From NCBI GenBank assembly GCA_051646185.1, contig JBOFCS010000109.1:1-21782 (forward strand): a stretch of 21,782 bases of DNA, written 5' to 3'. Every line of letters begins with the position of its first letter. The stretch's first letter is position 1. Origin of the DNA: JBOFCS01 sp051646185 (lineage in GTDB: Bacteria > Actinomycetota > Actinomycetes > Mycobacteriales > Mycobacteriaceae). This document shows positions 7,177-12,943 of the stretch, piece after piece. The notes beneath the pieces were generated by a model. It saw nothing but the letters and a program-made list of their open reading frames with translations, made no database searches and was not told where the DNA came from. The position numbers and the translations under genes are program-made.

Positions 7177-7397
7177 GGTACAGATTCACCCCCCACTGCC
7201 GACCGCTCACTAGAAGAACCCGGCAAAAAATAGGCAATATCAAGGGACAACGCTCGTAGACCAACCAAACGTGCTGATAAACAGGCGTGCTTTAAAAAAA
7301 ATTCAAATACAGAAAAATCACACAAACCGAAGAAAGTCTATGAACAGCAAGTTAAATCTTTGATTTTTACTATGCCGATCACCACTATTGGAAACTA

Positions 7398-7427
7398 TTG
7401 ACGGCCTTTCCCAATTAGGCCTACGGT
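7398..7427 (+). promoter_or_regulatory. possible whiB3 promoter with internal inverted repeat
   Basis: TTGACG (7398-7403), 18 nt, TACGGT (7422-7427), giving a leader of about 57 nt to the whiB3 ATG. The -10 is weak. The spacer contains the inverted repeat GGCCT-N9-AGGCC (7403-7421), well placed for a repressor. Confidence 0.3.
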
Positions 7428-7478
7428 GACATCAGAGGCGAACAGATACCTACAACACCATCGCCCGAATTGTTAGCT

Positions 7479-7484
7479 AAGGAG
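7479..7484 (+). promoter_or_regulatory. ribosome binding site of whiB3
   Basis: AAGGAG, 6 nt before ATG 7491. It decides against an in-frame TTG at 7470, which lies upstream of it. Confidence 0.85.
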
Positions 7485-7490
7485 CTTTAC

Positions 7491-7787
7491 ATGCCATTGC
7501 CAAATCATTTACCCGGTCCCAACGCAGATATCTGGGACTGGCAAATGCAAGGGCTATGCCGTGGTGTCGATTCCTCGGTTTTCTTCCACCCCGACGGAGA
7601 ACGTGGTCGAGCTCGCGCCCAACGAGAAATGCGAGCTAAAGAAATGTGCCGACGCTGCCCGGTGCTTAACCAGTGCCGCAACCACGCTCTAGCAGTAGCC
7701 GAACCCTACGGCATCTGGGGCGGACTTTCCGAATCGGAGCGTGAGATGCTTACCAAGCGTGGAGTTGGGCGACGCATAGCTGTCTAA
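7491..7787 (+). CDS. whiB3: WhiB-family iron-sulfur transcription factor, WhiB3 class
   Basis: A 98-residue protein with the full WhiB signature. Four cysteines (23, 53, 56, 62) in the pattern C-Xn-C-X2-C-X5-C hold a [4Fe-4S] cluster, followed by the turn GIWGG (74-78) and a basic C-terminal tail (KRGVGRR) for DNA contact. WhiB proteins bind region 4 of the principal sigma factor and respond to redox state or NO. The WhiB3 class is inferred from position: beside the Rv3415c-like gene and sigD on one side and convergent with groEL1 on the other, as in mycobacteria. The corynebacterial name I recall for this locus is whcB. The start is fixed by AAGGAG. It is transcribed opposite to most of the window and ends at a bidirectional terminator. 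Confidence 0.92.
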   Translation: MPLPNHLPGPNADIWDWQMQGLCRGVDSSVFFHPDGERGRARAQREMRAKEMCRRCPVLNQCRNHALAVAEPYGIWGGLSESEREMLTKRGVGRRIAV

Positions 7788-7815
7788 GCCCAATGGGTAA
7801 TTCACTGTAAACTTA

Positions 7816-7854
7816 AAGGTGGGTCTCGCCAATTGTCTTGGCGAGACCCACCTT
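7816..7854. terminator. bidirectional intrinsic terminator between whiB3 and groEL1
   Basis: A perfect 17-bp inverted repeat (7816-7832 with 7838-7854) around a 5-nt loop, TTGTC. On the minus strand it follows the groEL1 stop and runs into a T-rich tract (TTAAGTTT); on the plus strand it follows whiB3 by 28 nt, where the arm itself ends in TT. It is the strongest stem-loop in the window. Confidence 0.92.
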
Positions 7855-7863
7855 CAGGAAAAA

Positions 7864-9483
7864 CTAGTGACCGTGACTATGCCCGTGCCCAGTATCAGCC
7901 GGAGCCTCTTCTGGCTTTTCCACAATCGACGCTTCAGTGGTGAGAATCATCCGCGCCACCGACGCAGCATTTGTCACCGCAGAGCGGGTCACCTTAACCG
8001 GATCAACAACACCCTCGGCCAGTAGATCCCCATAACTAAGAGTGGCGGCGTTAAAGCCATTTCCCACACCAGCTTCGGAAACCTTGCTCACCACAACAGC
8101 ACCATCAAGACCGGCATTGGCAGCAATCCAGAACAGCGGAGCGGAAATTGCGGAGCGGAACAATTCCACACCAAGAGCTTCATCCCCACTCAAGCTGGCT
8201 GCAAGCTCATCAAGCTTAGCCGCGGCATGCACCAAAGCGCTACCACCGCCAGGGATAATTCCCTCGGACACCGCAGCTTTTGCTGCTGAAACCGCATCTT
8301 CAACACGATGCTTACGCTCTTTAAGAGCAGTTTCAGTTGCCGCTCCAACTTTGATAACCGCAACGCCACCAGCAAGTTTGGCTAACCGCTCTTCCAGCTT
8401 CTCGCGGTCCCAGTCAGAATCAGTATTCTCAATTTCCCGACGCAACTGACCAGCTCGAGCCGCAATATCATCGGCAGTACCAGCGCCATCAACGATAGTT
8501 GTTTCATCCTTGCTCACCACAATGCGACGAGCCCGGCCAAGCAACTCCAGTCCAGCTTCCTTTAAGGAAAGCCCAACATCTGTGTTAATAACCCGACCTG
8601 CAGTCACCACAGCCAAATCATCAAGGAACGCTTTACGGCGATCACCAAAGAACGGTGCCTTAACAGCAACCGCCTTGATGGTCTTACGAATTGAGTTCAC
8701 CACCAATGTTGAAAGTGCTTCGCCTTCAACATCTTCAGCAATAATGAGTAATGGTTTCCCACTTTCAGCGATCTTCTCCAATAACGGCAGAAGATCAGCC
8801 AAGGAACTCACCTTGTCCCGATGCAATAACACATAAGCATCTTCAAGAATCGCTTTTTGCTCATCAATATCGGTGACAAAGTACGGTGACAGGTAGCCCT
8901 TATCGAACTGAACGCCTTCAGTCACCTGAAGTTCAGTAAGCAAAGTTGAGGACTCCTCAATGGTGACTACCCCATCAACACCAACCCTGGTCATTGCCTC
9001 ACCAACAAGCTCGCCAATCTCCTCATCACGCGAGGAGACAGTGGCAACCTGAGCAATAGCAGTCTTACCAACCACCGGGGTTGCGGACGCAAGCAAAGCC
9101 TCCGCAACAGCATCAGCAGCCTTGCTGATACCAAGCCCAAGCGACATCGGGTTGGCGCCAGCAGCAATATTGCGCAAACCTGCCTTGACAATGGCTTGAG
9201 CTAATACCGTTGCGGTAGTTGTGCCATCACCGGCAACATCATTAGTCTTGGTAGCAACACTCTTGACTAGCTGAGCACCAAGATTCTCAAACGGATCTTC
9301 TAGATCAATCTCACGTGCAATGGATACACCATCATTAGTAACCGTCGGACCACCAAAAGCCTTAGCAAGCACAACATGGCGGCCACGCGGACCTAAAGTT
9401 ACCTTCACCGCATCGGCAAGCTTGTCAACTCCGGCTTCTAGGGCCCGGCGTGCGGTCTCGTCGAATTCAATCTGCTTGGACAT
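7864..9483 (-). CDS. groEL1: 60-kDa chaperonin GroEL1
   Basis: A 539-residue chaperonin subunit that folds proteins in the cytosol with ATP, together with GroES. Family motifs are visible: TLGPRGRHVVL near residue 29, the nucleotide-binding VAGDGTTTATVLA near 83-95, and EGIIPGGGSALVHAA in the C-terminal equatorial part. The C-terminus is histidine-rich (GHGHSHGH) instead of the Gly-Met tail of housekeeping GroEL. This is the mark of actinobacterial GroEL1, encoded with groES, while the main GroEL2 is usually elsewhere. ATG 9483 is preceded by a modest GAGAGA. It lies 123 nt downstream of groES in a CIRCE-controlled operon and ends at the strong hairpin before whiB3. Dispensable, specialised GroEL1 roles (mycolate and biofilm links in mycobacteria) are known for the family, not shown here. 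Confidence 0.97.
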   Translation of the reverse strand: MSKQIEFDETARRALEAGVDKLADAVKVTLGPRGRHVVLAKAFGGPTVTNDGVSIAREIDLEDPFENLGAQLVKSVATKTNDVAGDGTTTATVLAQAIVKAGLRNIAAGANPMSLGLGISKAADAVAEALLASATPVVGKTAIAQVATVSSRDEEIGELVGEAMTRVGVDGVVTIEESSTLLTELQVTEGVQFDKGYLSPYFVTDIDEQKAILEDAYVLLHRDKVSSLADLLPLLEKIAESGKPLLIIAEDVEGEALSTLVVNSIRKTIKAVAVKAPFFGDRRKAFLDDLAVVTAGRVINTDVGLSLKEAGLELLGRARRIVVSKDETTIVDGAGTADDIAARAGQLRREIENTDSDWDREKLEERLAKLAGGVAVIKVGAATETALKERKHRVEDAVSAAKAAVSEGIIPGGGSALVHAAAKLDELAASLSGDEALGVELFRSAISAPLFWIAANAGLDGAVVVSKVSEAGVGNGFNAATLSYGDLLAEGVVDPVKVTRSAVTNAASVARMILTTEASIVEKPEEAPADTGHGHSHGH

Positions 9484-9515
9484 GTGTTCTCTCTAATTTA
9501 GGGTGCGCCACCTCA

Positions 9516-9532
9516 TGCAGGACCAACCTGCA
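9516..9532 (-). other. hairpin upstream of the groEL1 start
   Basis: TGCAGG-ACCAA-CCTGCA, 6-bp perfect stem with 5-nt loop, in the groES-groEL1 intergenic region 33 nt before the groEL1 ATG. No T-run follows. Together with the hairpin at 9557-9595 it may influence mRNA processing or decay. Confidence 0.55.
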
Positions 9533-9556
9533 CTAGGAAACGCTAGTAAACGCGCA

Positions 9557-9595
9557 CCGCCCCGGAACCCACTTGCTACAGGGATACCGGGGCGG
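9557..9595 (-). other. GC-rich hairpin directly after groES
   Basis: CCGCCCCGG/CCGGGGCGG arms (9 bp, perfect) with a 21-nt loop that can form an inner CCC/GGG pairing. It begins 11 nt after the groES stop on the minus strand. Without a T-run it is not a canonical terminator; it may be a partial attenuator, a 3' stabiliser of groES mRNA or a processing site. Confidence 0.7.
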
Positions 9596-9606
9596 GGCAC
9601 GATCGG

Positions 9607-9906
9607 CTACTTGGAGACGACAGCCAGGATGTCGCGCGCGGAGAGGATGAGGTACTCCTGCCCGTTGTACTTAATCTCGGTTCCGCCGTACTTGCTGTAG
9701 ATGACGGTGTCACCTTCTTTGACATCGACCGGAATGCGATTGCCTTTTTCGGTCACACGTCCTTCGCCAACGGCGATAACGGTGCCTTCCTGAGGCTTTT
9801 CCTTGGCCGTATCGGGAATGACCAGGCCAGAGGCAGTCGTCGTCTCAGCCTCATTGGCTTGAACGAGGATCTTGTCCTCGAGCGGCTTAATTTTCACGCT
9901 CGCCAC
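9607..9906 (-). CDS. groES: 10-kDa co-chaperonin GroES
   Basis: A 99-residue co-chaperonin forming the heptameric lid of GroEL. Recognisable segments are VKIKPLEDKILVQ at the start, the mobile loop region (ANEAETTTASGLVIPDTAKEKPQEG) and the C-terminal YLILSARDILAVV. The GTG at 9906 has GGAGG (9914-9918) with 7 nt spacing, and the length matches the family; an upstream ATG giving 127 residues would add a non-homologous N-terminus and is rejected. Base composition is GC-richer and more uniform than in neighbouring genes, consistent with codon selection for high expression. First gene of the groES-groEL1 operon, with its own HrcA-type operator and a leader of about 200 nt. Confidence 0.97.
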   Translation of the reverse strand: MASVKIKPLEDKILVQANEAETTTASGLVIPDTAKEKPQEGTVIAVGEGRVTEKGNRIPVDVKEGDTVIYSKYGGTEIKYNGQEYLILSARDILAVVSK

Positions 9907-9936
9907 GATGAGCCCTCCACTTTCAGGGGTCTGTAT

Positions 9937-9957
9937 GTCCGGGGAACATCCTCGGAC
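9937..9957 (-). other. leader hairpin close to the groES ribosome binding site
   Basis: GTCCG/CGGAC arms with two further inner G-C pairs across one mismatch, 5-nt loop. It ends 18 nt upstream of the GGAGG. It could modulate ribosome access but does not itself cover the site. Confidence 0.4.
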
Positions 9958-9988
9958 TATGGGTTGTGAGTCTGTCTTAGGTACTTGC

Positions 9989-10022
9989 AACGCCGTTTTA
10001 GTAACAACGCTGTTTTACTAAC
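9989..10022. repeat. tandem 2 x 17-bp imperfect repeat in groES leader
   Basis: AACGCCGTTTTAGTAAC (9989-10005) is followed directly by AACGCTGTTTTACTAAC (10006-10022), 15 of 17 identical. One substitution creates TTAGTAA/TTACTAA arms (9998-10004, 10015-10021), so the pair can also fold as a 7-bp hairpin in the transcript. Confidence 0.65.
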
Positions 10023-10079
10023 CACACTGCACGGTCCACGTCGTCGTCGCGGGTGCCGAAGCGAACCCTCAGTGCTTGC

Positions 10080-10103
10080 AACACCTCGCCTAGACAAGGT
10101 GTT
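10080..10103 (-). other. 5'-terminal hairpin of the groES-groEL1 mRNA
   Basis: Arms 10080-10088 and 10095-10103 pair over 9 bp, with one G-U pair in the minus-strand RNA, and a 6-nt loop. The predicted transcription start from the -10 at 10111-10116 falls near 10103, so the mRNA would begin with this stem. Confidence 0.55.
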
Positions 10104-10105
10104 AA

Positions 10106-10132
10106 CTAGCACTCTATACATGAGAGTGCCAG
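10106..10132. promoter_or_regulatory. CIRCE operator (HrcA binding site)
   Basis: CTAGCACTC-N9-GAGTGCCAG matches the CIRCE consensus TTAGCACTC-N9-GAGTGCTAA with the correct 9-nt spacer; the arms match each other at 8 of 9 positions. It covers the promoter spacer and -10 of groES, so bound HrcA would block RNA polymerase. A third copy of the arm core, GCACTC at 10132-10137, forms an overlapping palindrome with the right arm. Confidence 0.9.
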
Positions 10133-10139
10133 CACTCAA
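10111..10139 (-). promoter_or_regulatory. groES-groEL1 promoter
   Basis: On the minus strand TTGAGT (10134-10139), 17 nt, TAGAGT (10111-10116). Both hexamers resemble the principal-sigma consensus and the spacing is ideal. The CIRCE element overlaps the spacer and the whole -10. Confidence 0.7.
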
Positions 10140-10248
10140 GGCCTACGGGTGCTGGGTTTGAAAAAATTTGCATAACAGAGCAGCGCACGGATCGATAATG
10201 CGGCAAAAGCGCACGATAATTCACCCTCCAGCTCAACCTAGAGTTCAC
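10140..10248. other. gap between tsaD end and groES promoter
   Basis: It holds an imperfect direct repeat around GCGCACG (10183-10189 and 10209-10215, each followed by an ATAAT) and a weak 6-bp hairpin with one G-U pair (10226-10243) after the tsaD stop. No T-run follows it, so termination of the tsaD operon here is uncertain. Confidence 0.35.
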
Positions 10249-11295
10249 TTAGAGCTGACTCACGCTCACCGAAAGCCCCGGACTAGTAGCCACGGTAAAG
10301 GCTGAAGGTTGTGCCCCCGCTGCCACCAAATGGGCAGCAAGTGAAGCAATCATCACTCCATTGTCGGTACATAACCTGGGCCGCGGAATACGTAACTCCA
10401 AGCCAGCAGCGGCGCAACGCTCTTGAGTCAACTCACGTAACCGCGAATTTGCCGCCACCCCACCACCAAGCAGCAGAGTTGACACTCCCAGATCGGTGGC
10501 CGCCCGAACAGCTTTCATGCTCAACACATCCGCGACCGATTCCTGGAACCCTGCGGCTACATTTGCCGCAAACTCCCGGTCGTTACGCACTTGCACCCCT
10601 TCCCTGGCAGCCTGTTCGACATATCGAGCTACCGCGGTCTTAAGGCCTGAAAACGAAAAAGCATGCCGGTGATCCCGCGGGCCGGTCATCCCACGAGGAA
10701 ACACCACTGCTGATTTATCACCAGTTTGTGCAAGCTCATCCAACACCGGTCCGCCCGGATACCCCAAACCCAGCAACCGCGCAACTTTGTCATAAGCCTC
10801 ACCTGCAGCATCATCCACCGTGCTTCCCAACTCAGCAATAGGCTCGGCAAGACTACGAATATGCAGCAGACTGGTGTGCCCACCCGAAACCAGTAGTGCC
10901 ACAGACTCCGGCAATGGACCATGCTCCAGAGCGTCAACGGCTACATGCCCACCCAGATGATTAATCGCATAAAAAGGAACTCCCCAGGCTCCCGCATAGG
11001 CTTTCGCTGCAGCAGCACCAACTAACAAAGCGCCGGCCAAACCCGGCCCGATAGTTACTGCCACCACATCCGGCTTAGCAATCTGAGCCACCGTCAAGGC
11101 CCTGCGCATCGTGGGCACCACCGCTTCCAAATGGGCTCGGGAAGCAATCTCAGGTACTACCCCACCAAAACGAACATGCTCGGCAACGCTGGAAGCAACT
11201 TCATCAGCAAGCAAGGTCACAGTGCCATCATCGTCAAGTCGAACAATCCCCACTCCTGTTTCATCACAAGAACTTTCAATACCCATGATGATCAT
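10249..11295 (-). CDS. tsaD: tRNA N6-threonylcarbamoyladenosine transferase TsaD
   Basis: Transfers the threonylcarbamoyl group from TC-AMP to A37 of ANN-decoding tRNAs, giving t6A. The 348-residue protein has the Kae1/TsaD ASKHA fold: GIESSCDETG at residues 5-14, the metal-ligand pair His113 and His117 (NHLGGH), and the C-terminal motif LCTDNGVMIA with the third ligand Asp. Its start ATG overlaps the rimI stop (ATGA), so it is translationally coupled. It is the last gene of the alr-hydrolase-tsaE-tsaB-rimI-tsaD run, with TsaB and TsaE, its partners in the bacterial complex, encoded just upstream. TsaC, which makes TC-AMP, is not in the window. Confidence 0.97.
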   Translation of the reverse strand: MIIMGIESSCDETGVGIVRLDDDGTVTLLADEVASSVAEHVRFGGVVPEIASRAHLEAVVPTMRRALTVAQIAKPDVVAVTIGPGLAGALLVGAAAAKAYAGAWGVPFYAINHLGGHVAVDALEHGPLPESVALLVSGGHTSLLHIRSLAEPIAELGSTVDDAAGEAYDKVARLLGLGYPGGPVLDELAQTGDKSAVVFPRGMTGPRDHRHAFSFSGLKTAVARYVEQAAREGVQVRNDREFAANVAAGFQESVADVLSMKAVRAATDLGVSTLLLGGGVAANSRLRELTQERCAAAGLELRIPRPRLCTDNGVMIASLAAHLVAAGAQPSAFTVATSPGLSVSVSQL

Positions 11296-11777
11296 ACTGG
11301 CACCCGATCTTCCTGCGTTTTAACTTCCCGTTTCATAGAGAAAGCATCGGCTCCACTTGCTTGGTAGTAGCGCTTCCTTGTTCCGATCACCACAAAACCC
11401 AGGCTACGGTATAGCGCTAAAGCCGCAATATTATCGGTACGAACTTCAAGAAACACTGGTCCAGCACGCCGATCGGCAACTATCAGTAATCGCTCTAACA
11501 GTAACCGCCCAATACCCTTGCCCTGGAACTTCGGATCCACTCCAATTGTGTGGATTTCATGCTCGACCGAATCAACCGAGTTCCCCAGTAGTGAAAGCCC
11601 AGCGTAACCCACCAACAGGCCTTCTTGCCTTGCTGCCAAATAATAATTATGCATAGATCGTAATTCAGATTCGAAAGCACTTGCAGGCCAAGGACTATCG
11701 CCACTGAAAAGCAATTCTTCTAATTCTGCGCAGCGTTGCACATCGGCAAGTTGCAATTCCGTTATTTCAACCGTCAC
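11292..11777 (-). CDS. rimI: ribosomal-protein S18-alanine N-acetyltransferase RimI
   Basis: A 161-residue GNAT-fold acetyltransferase. The acetyl-CoA loop reads QGKGIGRLLLERLL (Q-x-x-G-x-G), preceded by the strand EHEIHTIGVDPKF, and followed by FLEVRTDNIAALALYRSLGFVVIGTRKRYY, the usual RimI C-terminal signature. It probably acetylates the N-terminus of ribosomal protein S18 and perhaps others. The GTG start overlaps the tsaB stop (GTGA), and its own stop overlaps the tsaD start. This tsaB-rimI-tsaD order is standard in actinobacteria, supporting the name. Confidence 0.92.
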   Translation of the reverse strand: MTVEITELQLADVQRCAELEELLFSGDSPWPASAFESELRSMHNYYLAARQEGLLVGYAGLSLLGNSVDSVEHEIHTIGVDPKFQGKGIGRLLLERLLIVADRRAGPVFLEVRTDNIAALALYRSLGFVVIGTRKRYYQASGADAFSMKREVKTQEDRVPV

Positions 11778-12457
11778 GATAAAGCCTTTGGCACAGTTGC
11801 ATCTGGTCGCCGTAAGTACAACGGAACCAATGGCCGACTATCGGCTTTAGTTAGCAATTGATCTAATGCACAGTGCACCAAGGACGCAGGAGTGGGAGAC
11901 TCCACAGGGCTACGGGGGAGATCGAAGAGTAGGCAGTGTTCAGCAGAACCGGCAACCCGCTGCGCTTCACCCACCTCTACATCGACTGAGGAGTTGACTG
12001 AAGGACCAATAATTCTTTTTCCTGCAACATATTTAGACCAATACACCTCCCTTCTTCGGGCATCGGTCACCACCAACAGCTCTTTGTCCGATCCAAAATC
12101 TACCCCCTGCTGCAACAAATAGTCGGCCGTTACCGCCACCGCAATCGCATCCAAAGTACATACCCCGTACACAGGAATACCTAAAGCATCGCCAAAAGCC
12201 GCTGCCGTTGCCATACCAACCCGAAGGCCAGTAAATGGCCCTGGACCCACCCCTACAACTACCGCTTCAACTGCGGCGGTAGGCATACCATGCTCACCTA
12301 AGCATTCCAGAATTGACGGAGTAAGTAATTCGGCATGAGCCCTCGCATTTACCACCACCCGCGAGGCAAGTGTATTAACCAATTGATCTTGCGCAGCTAC
12401 CTCCACCAGACCTACAGTGACGGCGGGAGTCGCAGTGTCCATCGCTAGTACCAGCAC
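11774..12457 (-). CDS. tsaB: tRNA t6A biosynthesis protein TsaB
   Basis: A 227-residue inactive paralogue of TsaD that scaffolds the TsaBDE complex. It shows the ASKHA phosphate-loop-like start (LAMDTATPAVTVGL, residues 4-17) and the family motif GVGPGPFTGLRVGMATA. It lacks the metal-binding histidines of TsaD, as expected. The start is GTG 12457, 6 nt after the tsaE stop, with no convincing Shine-Dalgarno, so it probably depends on translation of tsaE. It overlaps rimI by 4 bp. Confidence 0.95.
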   Translation of the reverse strand: MLVLAMDTATPAVTVGLVEVAAQDQLVNTLASRVVVNARAHAELLTPSILECLGEHGMPTAAVEAVVVGVGPGPFTGLRVGMATAAAFGDALGIPVYGVCTLDAIAVAVTADYLLQQGVDFGSDKELLVVTDARRREVYWSKYVAGKRIIGPSVNSSVDVEVGEAQRVAGSAEHCLLFDLPRSPVESPTPASLVHCALDQLLTKADSRPLVPLYLRRPDATVPKALS

Positions 12458-12463
12458 AATAAA

Positions 12464-12943
12464 TCAGAGTACCCAGTTCCAGAATGCCGTACGTTCCTCG
12501 GTGTCTACCTCCCGCTGCAAACGCACGAGTAAATAGCGATCCACCAACCGTTCCACTAAGCCGCCACCCCATTCAACTACCACAACGGCATCGCTGAGCT
12601 CAGTATCGAGATCCAATGCGTCCAGTTCATCCAAAGCATTAACCCCACCAGCATCAGACTCTCCCACTAACCGGTAGGCATCGACATGCACCAAAGCTGG
12701 ACCTCCCGGCGTTAATGCCGGATGTTCACGGGCAATGACAAAAGTGGGCGAAGTAACCACCCCCCCAACATGCAAACCAGCAGCGATCCCTTTGGTAAGC
12801 ACAGTTTTACCAGCACCTAACGGCCCATCAAGCACCACAAGATCCCCAGCGGATAACTCTTGAGCAAGTTGCTGACCAAACTTATGAGTATCTTCAGTGG
12901 TACGTAACTGCACCGAACCCGAGCGCTGAAGCGGTTCACACAT
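12464..12943 (-). CDS. tsaE: tRNA t6A biosynthesis ATPase TsaE
   Basis: A 159-residue P-loop ATPase needed to turn over the TsaBD complex. Walker A is GPLGAGKT (40-47), with switch motif TSPTFVIA and the Walker B-like HVDAYRL. A cytosolic partner of TsaB and TsaD, which are encoded next. The ATG at 12943 has AAGGGGG 5-6 nt upstream and overlaps the end of the hydrolase gene by 8 bp. The C-terminal part (WGGGLVERLVDRYLLVRL) fits the family, and the length is normal. Confidence 0.96.
   Translation of the reverse strand: MCEPLQRSGSVQLRTTEDTHKFGQQLAQELSAGDLVVLDGPLGAGKTVLTKGIAAGLHVGGVVTSPTFVIAREHPALTPGGPALVHVDAYRLVGESDAGGVNALDELDALDLDTELSDAVVVVEWGGGLVERLVDRYLLVRLQREVDTEERTAFWNWVL

Larger units (their letters stand above)
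6985..7397. other. gene-free intergenic stretch between the Rv3415c-like gene and whiB3
   Basis: About 410 bp, AT-richer than the flanks, between two divergent genes. It holds a GlxR/CRP-like palindrome (7079-7094), a small hairpin CACCA-N6-TGGTG (7056-7071) and a 7-bp inverted repeat TCCGGTA/TACCGGA (7145-7176). A minus-strand 62-codon frame at 7137-7325 has no ribosome binding site or recognisable protein and I do not call it a gene. The rest shows nothing I can name. Confidence 0.6.

Noticed and set aside
7137..7325. A 62-codon minus-strand frame in the gap before whiB3
   Set aside because: No ribosome binding site, no recognisable protein character; the AT-rich gap gives such frames by chance.
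9907..9990. An N-terminal extension of groES giving 127 residues
   Set aside because: The added residues do not resemble GroES, while GTG 9906 has a strong ribosome binding site and gives the usual length.
10121..10140. A full HAIR (HspR) element at the groES promoter
   Set aside because: Only the CTTGAGT half is intact; the second half is degenerate and its spacing is 6 rather than 7, so only a half-site is noted.
10183..10220. A direct repeat around GCGCACG as an attachment site or operator
   Set aside because: Only a short imperfect repeat with no integrase or mobile gene nearby; kept as a note under the intergenic feature.
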